Position numbers and translations under genes: made by a program. Below are positions 1 to 36,700 of a stretch of DNA of 64,000 bases, in pieces. The notes below the pieces were generated by a model, which saw nothing but the letters and a program-made list of their open reading frames with translations, did not search any database and was not told the origin of the DNA. This DNA is from Phorcus lineatus. Its lineage: Eukaryota > Mollusca > Gastropoda > Trochida > Trochidae. The stretch lies in assembly GCA_921293015.1 (NCBI GenBank), contig OV121081.1, positions 65,799,022 through 65,863,021 of the forward strand. The letters are read 5' to 3'. The number at the start of each line of letters is the position of its first letter. Positions within the stretch are counted from its first letter, which is position 1.

Positions 1-1004
1 CTTCTGCTGGAGCCGTCGATGTGGAAGGGTTTGTTGAAAACGTGGATCAGATTGACCCCAGTCGTGTCACTGACCTTGAGCTCATAATCTCAGATCGAGG
101 CAACAGGCATGTGACCTTGACCTGGACTGCTCCGGGCGATGACCTTAACGAAGGGACAGGTGTGTTTCTAATTTCAAATCAAATATAATTCATATCAATT
201 CTACCGCTGTAGAAAATGATAACTGATGTCATCGAAAGATCTTCAATGCACTGCCGTTCAGAGTCTTACACGCGAATAAGCGTTACTGTTGATGTTATCA
301 TAATTCATATCATATTTCTAAATCTCTATGCAGTTTATCAACATTGTAACCTACATCCTTTTTACTGAAATCTAATTGCAATCGTTGTGGATCTTTCTTT
401 CTCTAAAATTGTTATTCCCCTTTCATTTCATCATTAAATGAATGGGTTATCTTTCGCGTGATGAAAAGTGATAGCATTACATCTCTTTAAGGAAAGATTC
501 ATAACGTTTACTGGCTTTAGTATTTAATGAACACAAGTGATGAATTGTGTTTTCACAGTGGATCGTTACGATATACGAATAGCCGAGTCATTCGATGACC
601 TTCGCCAGAACTTTTCTGATTCCTACAAACTTCTGGAGAGTGACATAACACATGGAAGTCTCACTCCTGTTCCGGCTGGTTCTCAACAAAGTATGACTGT
701 GTCTCTGCCTGGTCACCTGGACGGGGACAGCTACGTGTTTGGTCTTAAAGCCATTGATGAGAGCAACAGAAGTTCCGACTTGTCCAATCTGAAAGCGGTG
801 ACCTTTGCCAGGATCGTCGTCCCTAGTTCCAGTCCACCTCCAGCAACATCAGAAGAAGGATCCAGGAATGTTATTATTATTGCATCTGTCTGTTCCGTGG
901 TTTTGGTTCTTATTATTATCATTGTCTTGGTCCTTGTTGCTATTAAACTGTCATGTAAGCGATATTCATATAAAGTTAACAAAGCTAACAAACATCCAAT
1001 ATAA
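1..1004 (+). CDS. CLCA-like protein (calcium-activated chloride channel regulator), 3' partial
   Basis: Two coding exons are visible, 1-159 (donor GTGTGT at 160) and 559-1004 (acceptor TTTCACAG), joined in phase 1 and ending at TAA 1002-1004. The joined peptide has the C-terminal CLCA pattern: PSRVTDLEL, then VTLTWTAPGDDLNEGT, then YDIRIAES and a beta-sandwich ending in SYVFGLKAIDESNRSSDLSN. A Ser/Pro-rich linker and a hydrophobic segment of about 25 residues (IIIASVCSVVLVLIIIIV...) follow, then a short basic tail (KLSCKRYSYK). Family knowledge: CLCA proteins are secreted or membrane-anchored metalloprotease-like regulators of calcium-activated chloride channels, with a VWA domain that would lie upstream of this window. 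The terminal helix suggests a type I membrane protein. The rest of the gene is off the left edge. The family call is confident; the exact paralogue is unknown. Confidence 0.85.
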
Positions 1005-1930
1005 CGTTTGAAGGAAACATTATGTAAGTTTTTTAAATTGCACGTTTGTAAAAATCATCTTAAATCCGACCCCAACACAATATCAAAATATACAAAAATG
1101 AATATGATGGCAGATACTTGGGTTTTGGAAAATGTTGATACAATACCGTGTGAATTAAGTGCATGCAACCCTTGAACAATTGATGATTTTGTCACGTTAA
1201 GTTTTGTACTATTCGTCAATTGAATGTTTAGCATCAACCAGTGTAATGAACGCTGATAATTATTTTTAAAGTTATCGTCTTTTAAACACTTTAAATGAAT
1301 TTTAAACTCTGCCTTTAAAACATATACAGATATATTTCATCAATTACTATAATAATATTTAACAAAGTTGCCAAAGACAACTCCTCATCATCAGTCAAAT
1401 CAAAATCGACCGTGTTCGGAAGAATTAAAGTTTGTTTTTTTAAAATGACTGTCGGATTCGAGCTCACTCTATCTTTGGTTTCACTTATTATTAGAATGAG
1501 TTCAGATCCTGTTAGTCATTTTTTAAAATCTTGTGTTCCTCGTAACACGGTCGATTCTAATCTGACTGTCAACATCATGACTTTGGTGAAAATACGAGTT
1601 AAGATTTATTTAGTTCTCCTATTATTCTTTTCAAATGTCCAAGTATGAACGGGATTAATGGTCATCGATAGTAGTCTTCTCTGAATATATTATATTGTTT
1701 AATGTGCAAAATTTGAAAAAAAATTCAAATCCACATATTTGTTTAAGACGTGTCTATCAAATATTTAACTAAAATGACAGAGGCAATAAAAACTTTGTTT
1801 TCAATTTCTTTATCTAATACTATTATAATAGTATATGTTCAACCAAATGGTAAAGCCCAGAGGAGTGCTATGATCCCATCCCCGTCACTCACGTTTAGAT
1901 ACCCATTTAAGAAAGTAATCTTATTTTGAC
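1005..1930 (+). other. CLCA 3' UTR and AT-rich intergenic DNA
   Basis: No coding exon is recognisable after the CLCA stop. An AATAAA hexamer at 1785-1790 is a plausible polyadenylation signal for the CLCA transcript, giving a 3' UTR of about 0.8 kb. An ORF at 1412-1648 has no recognisable motif. Confidence 0.45.
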
Positions 1931-2780
1931 ACCTTCTCATGCACATTGAAACCTCCCGAAGTACTTGTCATCAGCCGCGCACCCCTTCATTAATGAACTC
2001 ACCTTCTCATGCACATTGAAACCTCCCGAAGTACTTGTCATCAGCCGCGCACCCCTTCATTAATGAACTCACCTTCTCATGCACATTGGAACCTCCCGAA
2101 GTACTTGTCATCAGCCGCGCACCCCTTCATTAATGAACTCACCGTCTCATGCACATTGAAACCTCCCGAAGTACTTGTCATAAGCCGCGCACCCCTTCAT
2201 TAATGAACTCACCTTCTCATGCACATTGAAACCTCCCGAAGTACTTGTCATCAGCCGCGCACCCCTTCATTAATGAACTCACCTTCTCATGCACATTGAA
2301 ACCTCCCGAAGTACTTGTCATCAGCCGCGCACCCCTTCATTAATGAACTCACCTTCTCATGCACATTGAAACCTCCCAAAGTACTTGTCATCAGCCGCGC
2401 ACCCCTTCATTAATGAACTCACCTTCTCATGCACATTGAAACCTCCCGAAGTACTTGTCATCAGCCGCGCACCCCTTCATTAATGAACTCACCGTCTCAT
2501 GCACATTGGAACCTCCCGAAGTACTTGTCATAAGCCGCGCACCCCTTCATTACTGAACTTACCTTCTCATGCACATTGGAACCTCCCGAAGTACTTGTCA
2601 TCAGCCGCGCACCCCTTCATTAATGAACTTACCTTCTCATGCACATTGAAACCTCCCGAAGTACTTGTCATCAGCCGCGCACCCCTTCATTAATGAACTT
2701 ACCTTCTCATGCACATTGAAACCTCCCGAAGTACTTGTCATCAGCCGCGCACCCCTTCATTAATGAACTTACCTTCTCCT
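1931..2780. repeat. 70-bp minisatellite, 12 copies
   Basis: Twelve full units start every 70 bases (1931, 2001, 2071 ... 2701), followed by about 9 bases of a thirteenth. Each unit begins ACCTTCTCATGCACATT and contains GCCGCGCACCCCTTCATTA. Units are more than 95% alike; variants such as ACCGTCTCAT recur in units 4 and 9, 350 bp apart. The array lies between CLCA and SMC5. Confidence 0.98.
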
Positions 2781-5499
2781 AGTGTCTCTTGCTCTTGCTC
2801 TCTGGATCTTAACTTTGACTGTATTAAAAATTAAACATTATATGTTTCTTTTTCGCAATGTTTCGAGGCCTCAAAGAAATCCCAAATTTAATAATATTTG
2901 CACTGGAACTTTCGATGTGCAGCTGTCCAGGGATATGCAGTTTTTAGGTCGTCTTTAAGAATACGGTAACTACTTGTTATGAAACTTAATAATACATTAA
3001 ATAAATCAACCCATTTATTTTTAAAATATCAGCTCACTATTGTAAATATTTCTTCATTAAATCATATGTAAACCTTGTTTTATACCATTGATCCTCAAAT
3101 ATCTACCCGCATTTCATGCAATAAAGAAGTTGATTATAAATATCAGCACTTGTTTGTTTTCATGAAACAGGATTCAAGACATGACACTCAAAGTAGTCAC
3201 ACTAAGTTCAGCAATCAGTGACGCTGTTCATAACTGAACAATCATGTCTGTCCACGTACCCGTTTAAAAAAACTTGCATGCGTTCCTTTACCTTTGCGAC
3301 TTTCGCATAATTTCTAAAAAACCAAAAGTCGGTGAAATATTAGAAGATGTTTGATTGGAAAACATTATGTACGGTTTCTTAGTTGCAAATTTACCAGGCA
3401 GGCTCTCCTTTAAAACGTGGAAGGGTAATATCGTACGTCCTTCGGGTAACCTTAGGGCAGTTTTAAATGTGAGTTATGATTATGAAGGATCAAGAAATTT
3501 GGCCCACTTAACACAGAGGTGGAAAGAAAAGAGTCGGGTAGCTGCGGTGGGAAAATAAGGAGTTCAGTTTAGGAAATATTGAAGAGAACGGCAAAACTTC
3601 TCTTTCTTATTGGATGTCAGTAAAGGAACACACTGTAACTTAATTCATATATATATATAATCCATTATGATTACGGCAATCTGTTGTGTTAACAGTTGAT
3701 TATCTTTCAAGATTCCACTGCTCATTGACGGACCCGGTCGTGTGGATGTCGAGTTTCTTAATTTCTTTTTTAATACAAGAATGGCAAATTTAAAATAAAT
3801 GTACGTGAGTCAAGGTTCGATCAAGCAACCCTCCGACTTAAAAATTTAAAAAAAGATTTTAACAAATTGATTACGTAGGACGGACAAAAAAATTATCTTA
3901 ATATGTAAGTACAAAATAAACTAGGGGCGTTTAATGCAACGGTTGAAGCGCGCATGGTGAACACAATCTAAGCGCTTGGAAAGAGGGGTTTTGGCAATCA
4001 ATCGCATCATGTCGCCTGAAAGAAAGTCTTTCCCGTAAAACGCTGTGTCCCACAATCCCTACAGTGCATGAGCATTGAAAAGTACTTCATATTATAGTAA
4101 TGTTTGGGAAATATATATGTATATGATGTAAAACAACAAGGGACAGTTTCTATTTCCGTGAGGCCATTTATGGATTAAAGGGCCACGGAGTATGTTGTTG
4201 TAGTCAAATATGTCAAACTTCATAATTCGTGTTTTTCATCTAGAAATAGTGGTTGTGCCTTAAAATCAGTATCTGAGTGCTTGTGAGTTCTGTATAGTTA
4301 CAATAAACAGGTGAATGTCGTGATTTGTGATCGAAAACAGGACAATTGCGCGCGTCAATGATTCAAACGTAATTTCGGAAATTTATTTACAGCAGACACA
4401 AAGAAAAACATTGGTTGATAGCCTTAAGTGGGTCATTTAACTAAACTCGTTAATTGGCCACATAATTTTGAATTTTTAACATTTATAATATTATAGGGAC
4501 GTTGTCCAATAATCAGTGAAAACACGAAAATATCATAATTTTGGCATTTTAGAGATTAATATGCAAGCTATGGGGGTCGATTTTATCTTAAGACAGGCCG
4601 TAAGATATTTCGGCTCTTACTAACGCCAAATTCAAAATCGTAAAACATACGCCTACTCTGCGTCACTTTAAGATGAAGAATGCATTCGCGATCTGGGATT
4701 CGTAAAGAAAAAATGCAACTTGTCCATTGGGCTCGTTGATTATTTTGTACATGAATCCACTCCTCCTCATTCTCCATCACATAGGCCTAATGGAAACTCT
4801 TAATGAAATAGATTTTTAAAATAGTTTAGTTTTTAAACGGTTATATAGAAAACTAGTACATGCACAATTTGTTCTCATGCACTAAATTATAAAATAAAAG
4901 CACTAAATTATAACGTTATGAAATTCAATGCATAATTGAGATAGTTTCAGTTTATTGTCCAAAATGACGATATAGCCATATCCTTATAAGTATAAGGTAA
5001 TTCTTATTTTAGAAGGTGCCGATTACAAGGTGAGTTGAATCTAATTGTTGATATTAGGTTTAAGGATAACTTTTTTTTTCTGCCTTTGCAAACATTCAGC
5101 AAAATCCATTTAAAATAAATTTTATACGCAAGATATAAGTGAATTCGTAATCAAAACGACCTCGTCCCAATCAAAATTTTCTACCTAAAATAAAAGAAAA
5201 TTATACCGAATATAAAAATTGTGATCTTTTATCCCTTTTCATGTCATTTTTTTGTTGTCAAAATTGTATGTTCATATGCGATTTATATCCATCGGTTTAA
5301 CAAACAATTTATCGCGGAAACGCAACTGAGATAAAATGCTTGTTTTAAAATCACACGAGACTTGAATGAGATTTGACTATGAAGCGGTAAACATGACACT
5401 TGTGATGAAGATCGTCTTGGTTAAAAACCTTGGGGAGATCTGCATGGACACCTGTTAGGTTTATATGCAACAAATCCCAGATATTAAGGTGACGGCAAA
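2781..5499. other. Intergenic DNA upstream of SMC5
   Basis: AT-rich DNA without a recognisable coding exon. It contains a dispersed repeat at about 4180-4450 (see separate entry) and short AT-dinucleotide runs (3645-3660). The small ORFs at 3355-3558 and 4583-4780 have no family signature. The SMC5 promoter should lie in the last few hundred bases, but no clear TATA or other core element is visible. Confidence 0.5.
4180..4450 (+). repeat. Dispersed repeat family 1, copy 1
   Basis: This stretch resembles 35505-35765, with shared blocks in the same order: GGGCCAC/GAGCCAC, GTTGTTGTAGTCA/GTTGTTGGAGTCA, GTGATCGAAAACAGGACA versus ATGATCGAAAACCGGACA, and CAAACGTAATTT. A shorter match (GGTCGAAAACCGGACAATG) is at about 38650. 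No ORF is carried, so it is probably a non-autonomous interspersed element. Confidence 0.65.
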
Positions 5500-28863
<23,364 letters not shown>

Positions 28864-30699
28864 TGTGGAGAAACAATGCTCTACAATTCTCTCACATTGG
28901 TGTCACTCCTTTATGTGTTACGTGTCTTCACAACAACAATATTCTTGACAATCATTCGACTTCACAGTGCTTTTACGTTGGAAATGTTTCCAAACAGAGT
29001 TCTTGCAACTATTTGATGATGATGATGATTTTCGATTAAAAGTATATGTTCCATTAAATGTTGTTCTTTAAGGATATCAGAAAAATTCTCATGGAGTTTT
29101 GATCATGATCTAAGATTATTGATTATGAAATGGCAATAAATCCGGGACATTCAACTATTTGCTCTTCTTCATGTGTCTCTCAAACCAAATGTCTCTTTTA
29201 TGTCATTAAGATCACAGATCAAAATCTTATGGATATTATTTTGGATGTATTCATTACACAAGCTTAATGATGTTGCTTTGATTTTTAAGTAAATTTAAGT
29301 AAAAAAAATAGTTATTTGTTAAATCTCCGTGGAAATGAGTATAAATCAAACCAGGTGTCTCAGTGGACATTCATTTATGTTAAGTTGCCATCTTGTAATG
29401 ACTATTGTTATCTTTGAATAAAGTTAAACTTTACAACATATTTTTATTGTTTTTTTCTTAATCTTAATAAACTGGGGACTATGAATTCAGCGGCGTCTGT
29501 CCATACGTCCGGATTCTTGTTAACGCGATAACTCATGATGCTTAGCACCTAGAATGTTCATATTTAGTGACAGCCTGCAATGGAGGAAGACTCAGACGCC
29601 AGTCTACTTTGGTCATCTTGACATTGCTAACGTGATATCTCGTAAAGCTTAGCCTTCTCAGACTTGGACTAGTGCTGTGTTCACTCGAGGATAGTGACAG
29701 TGAATATAACATTATATAGAACAAGACGCTAAAAATATAAAGTTATGGGACAATACTGTCATTTGTAAACGAAGATAACAGTGGAATAATCATGCTTATA
29801 ATTTGTGACAGAACACTAAATAACACTCTACTTCTACTGTATCCTTCATGAATTCTCAGGAAAGAGGTGCAAATATACATACTGATAGTGACAGTGGTTA
29901 AAATTCTATGTCAAAGAGTCTTTCTTGAAATACATCACAATGAAGAGAAGATTCTCAATTGATCACGACAAGACACATCAACTTACAGGTAACATTCATT
30001 AGACCAAAAGATAAATTATATCAATTGTGCCAAACATCTCATAATGGCGGGGGATATTGCCATGTTAGTGGCAAACACTAGTTAAAGATAGAAACAGCAT
30101 TCTTATTGCGAGTATCTGGCTTCTCATTGACACTATATCCCACGTCCAAGCAAGGGGAAGCCAAAACTGTTGTTGAAATGAACTGTGTTAATGAAAGATC
30201 CTAAGGAACATTGTCTTTTATCTCTTTATAATTGTAAAATTTCTTTATGGTTATATACAAGTTTGTCTTGTAAGGCAATTTTCAACATTGAAAGATGATT
30301 AAACATGTCTCTTAATCTGATTTCAAGTTTTACAATATTTACGATGTGAGCACTGTTAGTCCGAGATGAGCATATAAAGTATTCAGCACGACACAATAAA
30401 TGTGTATGGAGTTATGGCCCAAGAGCAGTCAACTTTCACACGTTAAGATCACAACGTCGGATACAAAGTTACACAGATCCAAAAGCTGAATGAAGTAGAG
30501 ATGAATATAATATCTCAATGTCATACCTATACGTCAAAGCGTTGTCTTACAGCTAAAGCTATAATTATTGCGTTGATGTTGAGGACGACAAAAATAATGC
30601 CGAATGCATTTAACCTCAATATTACTTCAAAAAAACATCTATGTGATATAATATCAAGTAAAGATAAATGTTATTTGTGTAGTGGATTGAAAATGATGT
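28864..30699. other. SMC5 3' UTR and intergenic DNA between convergent genes
   Basis: No coding exon is seen. Two AATAAA hexamers lie after the SMC5 stop, at 29135-29140 and 29417-29422; the second is followed by T-rich DNA and is the better polyadenylation candidate. A short GATGATGATGATGAT run is at about 29015. The remainder up to the MSP130-A 3' end has no recognisable feature. Confidence 0.5.
29417..29422 (+). terminator. Probable SMC5 polyadenylation signal (AATAAA)
   Basis: Canonical AATAAA 554 bases after the SMC5 stop codon, followed within 25-40 bases by a T-rich stretch (TTTTTATTGTTTTTTTC). An upstream AATAAA at 29135 is an alternative. Confidence 0.5.
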
Positions 30700-30705
30700 T
30701 TTATT
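30700..30705 (-). terminator. Probable MSP130-A polyadenylation signal
   Basis: TTTATT on the plus strand is AATAAA on the gene strand, 16 bases after the MSP130-A stop. The 3' UTR would be very short. Paralogue B has the same hexamer 36 bases after its stop, which supports the assignment. Confidence 0.5.
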
Positions 30706-30720
30706 CCAATCTCATTCAGC

Positions 30721-33700
30721 TCAAGAAGTTGAGTCCTTTTGGTCGTCTGCAGTGTGGGTTGGCGGCCACTGCTCGTCAGCCAGTGTATAGAAGGAGACGC
30801 TGCTACTCGCCGCCGATGTGACCATAACCAGAGGATTGGGGACATTCGTAAACCTAAAACATAGATTCAAGAAAAGGAGTATACATCCCCTAGGGCATTG
30901 TTTAAAATATCCCTGCCTTCAAGTAAACAAGATCCAGTTAAAACGAGAATTGTCAAATATTATGATTGTTCGCGTTTAAGGATTTTAAAATTACATAACT
31001 GTCGTCTTGATTTTGTAAGAAACTATTCAGTAGTTGTCTGACTGCTGTTTGCTTGCTTACTTGATGTCACTGATAATGGCATCTCCCATATCCCCTCTAT
31101 CATAAAGTTGTTGCCACGTCCCGTCGATGGCCCCTGCTCGGTGCACGCTCTGGAACTCGGGGGTCGGGGACTGGCCGGCAGCTTGCATGGAATACACGTA
31201 CAGCAAGCCGTTCCGTCCACTACCCACCACCATCACCACTCGAGTGGAGAAGTTGCCCACCGCTATAGCACTGACCTCTGGTCCCTGTGAAATAAGTAGA
31301 GCGTTGTGTTACAGTGATGAATTGGCATACATTTGTTGCATAATATCATACACACATTCATGAAACTGAAATTGCCTGACGAAATCTAAAGATAAAAGCA
31401 GTACAAATATGTGTTGTTTCAAATACGTAGGCAATTCATATTATGAAAGTTTACCAAACATGAAACCCCTTTTGTCGTATGGTCTTTTGTTAATGATGTG
31501 CATTTTTTGTCTCGTATAAAACGGAGGACCACCCCTACATTTGCCCTTATGAGTTATTGTAGTTGAACAATCCAAACGTTTCATAACAGTCTTGATTTTT
31601 TTTTATATTTTCAGAAATATTAAAATCAATCAACACTTTTATCTGTTTAAGTTAATACGCTATCAGGTTAGATGTTTTATCAATTAACGCAGCTGTAATA
31701 TCAATGAAGTTGACTGTTGTCATAATGTCAACGAATGGAGATGTGAGTTTTGCAGCCTTTAGGTTTCAAGGAATGGTAAGCCGGGAGAGCCATTTGTAAA
31801 ATGCGCTCACCATCCATGTGGATCGCTGGTCAGCTTGACCGGCTGGTGTCTGGTTCACATCGCAGCAGTCACCATTGAATGTGCTGCTCATGTATTGTCT
31901 ACTAATCGTCTCGAGTTCTGAACTAGAGTCAAACGTCCTCATCATGTTCTGTGTGTTCCAAATGGAGAAACCACGCCCCCCGAACAGAACTGGCCCATCT
32001 CCATCGACGATGCTCACATGGGCTCGACCTGGCGAGAGAGAAAAAAAATATACGCAAAAATGATTCACAAATAAATAAGTTCAATGTTGAAAGGCTTTTT
32101 CTATCAGATACTAGGAAGCATTCAGCAAGCGTACTTTCGTTTGTTTACGTTCCATGCAGCGCATACATGTTTGTGTCTGGTTGCACCTGGCTTTCCTTTA
32201 ATCAACAGTTGCAAGATCGTCTCCTCCTGTGTGCTTTTTATTTTGATCTCATAGCAGTGTTAAGGTCACGTAAAATCTGCTTTTCCAACGAGGCAAGTTA
32301 TTATGAATATATATTTATTTCCGTTTTAAAGCATTTTGGCCATGACAGATAACAAGTATTAATTTAATCATTATTGGATTAAAGTAAGACAAGGAGGCGA
32401 CGATTCTGTTGATGAGGTAACAGTTTACCTAATTCTGCATCAGACTTCAACTCATTTTCCAGCTCTGTGTCTGCCAGGTTCCAATCTGCAAAGACATACA
32501 TTATGGCAATAACCAGGTGCTCGAAATCACGTGTAGGTCATTGATCGTCAACGATATGGGCTAAAAGCAGTTTTTCTTCAATTTGTTTCCAAAAAACGTT
32601 CTTATAAGAAACAGGGAACTGCTTCGACTACATTTGCTTTCCAATCCCATTTCATCGTTTCTGTCTTCAGAAGTCCAAAAATCACTCTGAAGAAACCTTC
32701 GTGCACTTGAAAATATTTAAGATCGTTACATTAATTTTATACAGTGAACGAAAGCAATATGTTTCCTCAATAATCGGACAGACAATTAACACCTCTAGAA
32801 GGAATTAGGCATGGGGAAGCTGAGGCGTAAAATATGCACTTACTTCTCTGACTGGCAACTATATAGTCCTGGAAGGTTGTTGAAGGGACGCTTGTTGGCC
32901 GACCCTCATCTGCCGTGAACAGGTAATCTACGCCATTCCACTGGAGGAACGTCACCTTGTCCGGCTGGTACAGACTCGTCACCTTCCTGTTCTTGAGATT
33001 TACTCCTACACTCCAGGAAAACCATGAAACACAGAAAGACTTTAAATTCTTGTTTGTCATTAAGTTTCAACAGTTTGAAATACATTACTGAACAAAGTTG
33101 TTAGGAAGTCTCTGTTGAACTTTATATATGTGGACTATGGTTTGACAAGAATCTTGTTCTTTAGAATGTGAGCATAACAATGGGTAGTAAATACTTCGAT
33201 TATATCATTTAAAAAACTATTTACACCTAGATTGCCCATCAAAGAGGACTCCGTGAAGGCATGGCAGAGATTCTTCCACCTACATGGGGGCATGGCAGAG
33301 ATTCTTTCACCTACACGGGGGCATGGCAGAGATTCTTCCACCTACACGGGGGCATGGCAGAGATTCTTCCACTTACACGGGGGCATGGTAGAGATTCTTC
33401 CACCTACACAGGGACATGGTAGAGATTCTTCCACCTACACGGGGGCATGGTAGAGATTCTTCCACCTACACAGGGGCATGGTAGAGATTCTTCCACCTAC
33501 ACGGGGACATGGTAGAGATTCTTCCACCTACACGGGGCATGGTAGAGATTCTTCCACCTACACGGGGCATGGTAGAGATTCTTACACCTACATGCGGGCA
33601 TGGTAGAGATTCTTACACCTACACGGGGGCATTGCAGAGATTCTTACACCTACACGGGGGCATGGTAGAGATTCTTCCACCTACACGGGAGCATGGTAGA

Positions 33701-36700
33701 GATTCTTACACCTACACGGGGGCATGGTAGAGATTCTTCCACCTACACGGGGGCATGGCAGAGATTCTTTCATGACAGGAAGTAGAATATTGTTGTGAGA
33801 ACATTACAGAAATTGTACATGGAAAGGGATCGCGACAGATAATTATAAACAGTGTATATAAAAGAGCATGGCAGAAATAGTCACATCAAGTGTGACACAC
33901 TTTATCATACTGGTGATTAACGTAGAATTTGAACCTGTCCTTTGCCGTGTGAGGCCAGCATGCTAAAGTGAATACAATCGTGCGACTGTTTCCCCATCTA
34001 CGATTCAGTCTCGGATATATGTTTTGAGAAGTGCAGTTGTAGTATCACGTATCACATATCCAATATATATCAGGATAACAGATCAACACACTTCAACTCA
34101 CCGTCCTGATCATTGGCGTCTATACTCTCAAACTCCCATGACTTGGTACCCATTCCATAAAATCCTGCAATCGTTCCGTCCTCTAAATTTATTCTGACTA
34201 TTGCATTGTTTTCCTGAAGAATGAAATGGTAATGTTTTAGCAAAATATAATATTTGAGGTGAGGTGAGGTGAGTTGCTGTTTAACGCCGCTTTCAAGATT
34301 ATTTAATGATATATGAAAACTGCTCTGAACATTTTGTCCCCAAAATTCTAAAGTCATTAGTATTATTCAACTTTTTGTCGCAAGTGCAGCCGAATATGTA
34401 TTGTCATTGAATGCATGGAGAGAAGAGTCGACGGAGTCATCCTGGTCACCTAGAGGTATCTAGAGGCATGTAAGTCAGTCTCCACCACAGCGCACTTCTG
34501 TGGGGGATACATTTTGACGAAAGTCCCCATTATGAAGGAAAGGTTTGTTTTGTAAAAACTATCTTTATACATTATGTTTTACTCAATATATTTCGCTTTT
34601 ATGACAGACTTCAGTGTAAGGTTCATTTTTCAAGTTTATCATACTAATATAAATTGTTTTACATTATTTCATATAGCCTTGGTTACCTGTAAAGTGACGT
34701 AAGCGAAGCCATTGCTTGGACTAATCGCCACATACTCGGGCTCCAGGTTCTGGGATAATGATAGGATGGAGTTGTCGATGGGGTTTCTCCTCAGCCAGTA
34801 GCGCACCCCCTCACTGAGCAGCTCGCTGTAATACAAAGTAACATATTGAGGGGACCAATTTCTGAAAGCGCTTTAAAAAGGTGGTCTTAGAATTTACTTA
34901 ACCAATACAATGTCAACACCGATGGCTATGGCTCTATTGGCTGCATTTGTCCATGTACCAGAAATGAAACCCGGGAATCAGACACACAGAATCATCTCAC
35001 ACACGCTTAACCCTCCCCCCCCCCCCCCCCCCCCCCCCCCTTCCCCTCCACAGTGACTCGTCCTCGATTCAAGCTATTTGGAGTTATAAAGCACCTTAGT
35101 TTTTCGTTAGCACTGGGAAATTTAACAGAAATCATAGTGATATCTCCAGCCGGATTTTAACACGGTGAGAGCAGACACTTCATCGATTCAGGCAAAAATA
35201 TATGACTATGGCCAAGCCAGTAAGAATGCTTTTATTTCAACCTGGAGCCCCTTCAAAGGAGCCTCTGTTGTACTTTAACAATCAGAGCTAACAAAGCTTT
35301 GAACCCATTTTTACTTAATCTGTGTGGCACGCTTGATCCACAATATTGACGTCATAACGCTTTCGAAGCATTCTTGGATAAGTTTTGTGGCAACCTCGAT
35401 CCACAATATTGACGCCATGAAGTTTTCTTAGACCATTCTTGGTTAACCTTTAAGGAATGCTTGATCTACGATATGAACGTCAGACGATTTGGGAGCGTTC
35501 TAGGTTAAAGAGCCACTCCGTGCGTTGTTGGAGTCATGTATGCCAAACTTAATCAATGGTGTAATTTGATCGCGAAGTATCGACTGTTACCAAAAAGACA
35601 AATTTTAAAGCTTATTGGTTTTTGACACTGATAATATGAAGGTAAAACGTGGCAATTATGATCGAAAACCGGACAGTGGCCCACGTCAAATAGTCAAACG
35701 TAATTTTGGAGACTTATCTAAAACAGCCAGGAGGGCAGTTAGGAGTTGATAGTGTTTGTTAGGTTATATAAATAGTATCCATGTATATTGGACGTGATAT
35801 CTACACCTCTATGCATTTATAAGGATGTTTTAATATTTTAATGGAAAACCAGTATTTGTCATGTATATGTCTTTTGGACATGAAAGTTAAGACGTTTTGA
35901 TTTTATATCACCACATATCACATTTAGGTTCGTATCAAAGGTAAATGATATGTTATGAAAATCGCACAAGCACGGGAGACATCGATACAAGTCGTAAACA
36001 ATATATAACAAGGTAATTCACATAGCCATATCAAGCTCCGATATATGTACTGTTATAAACATACTCATAAAGTGACATTGGTAAGTAACACCCGTAACGT
36101 ATTCATAAATGACCAACCTTCAATTTAAAAGTGGAATTACGTCTATGTCACCTTCCTAATTAGAGCTACGTTACTTCAAAAAGTGAAAAGCGAGTTTTAT
36201 GGCGTCATCGTAAGACGGAAGTGCCCAGATCGAGGTAAAAAGCCTCGTTCCAGATGTGACCTCCCTTCACATTTGCCCATTTTCAAAAAAACAACAAATG
36301 CACGTGTCAAAATGGAACATGTGCATTCGGTTTTTTTATGAGTATGTTTTTAACAGTAAATATATCGGAGCTTGATATGCGCAAAATGTGCGAGTCCTTT
36401 TAAAATCATACTTTTCAATTGAATTGCTAAGGAGAATTAATCAAGACTGTATATAGACACGAGCGTGTATTGTGTTTTACTTACTCTAGTCCGGGGGATG
36501 AATCATAGTAAGTGAATTCTACCGAGTTGACAACTGGTACAACCATATCGTCGGGATTGATATTCACAATTGACACACTGCCTGGAGGGTCGACGAAGAC
36601 GCCATCAGCTACCCTGGGTTCACCCTCATTGGCCACAACCAGACGGAGGCAAGTGCTCGAAAACTTCATGTTGTCCGGGTGCGGTCCCACTGCGAAGTAC

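Noticed and set aside
2009-2693. Short ORFs across the 70-bp array
   Set aside because: They repeat with the satellite unit and stop at unit-specific substitutions; no promoter or family similarity.
3355-3558. 67-codon ORF with a GKI..PSGN-like segment
   Set aside because: No family signature, no splice context and length expected by chance.
33232-33730. Plus-strand ORFs over the 31-bp array
   Set aside because: Artefacts of the minisatellite in the MSP130-A intron.
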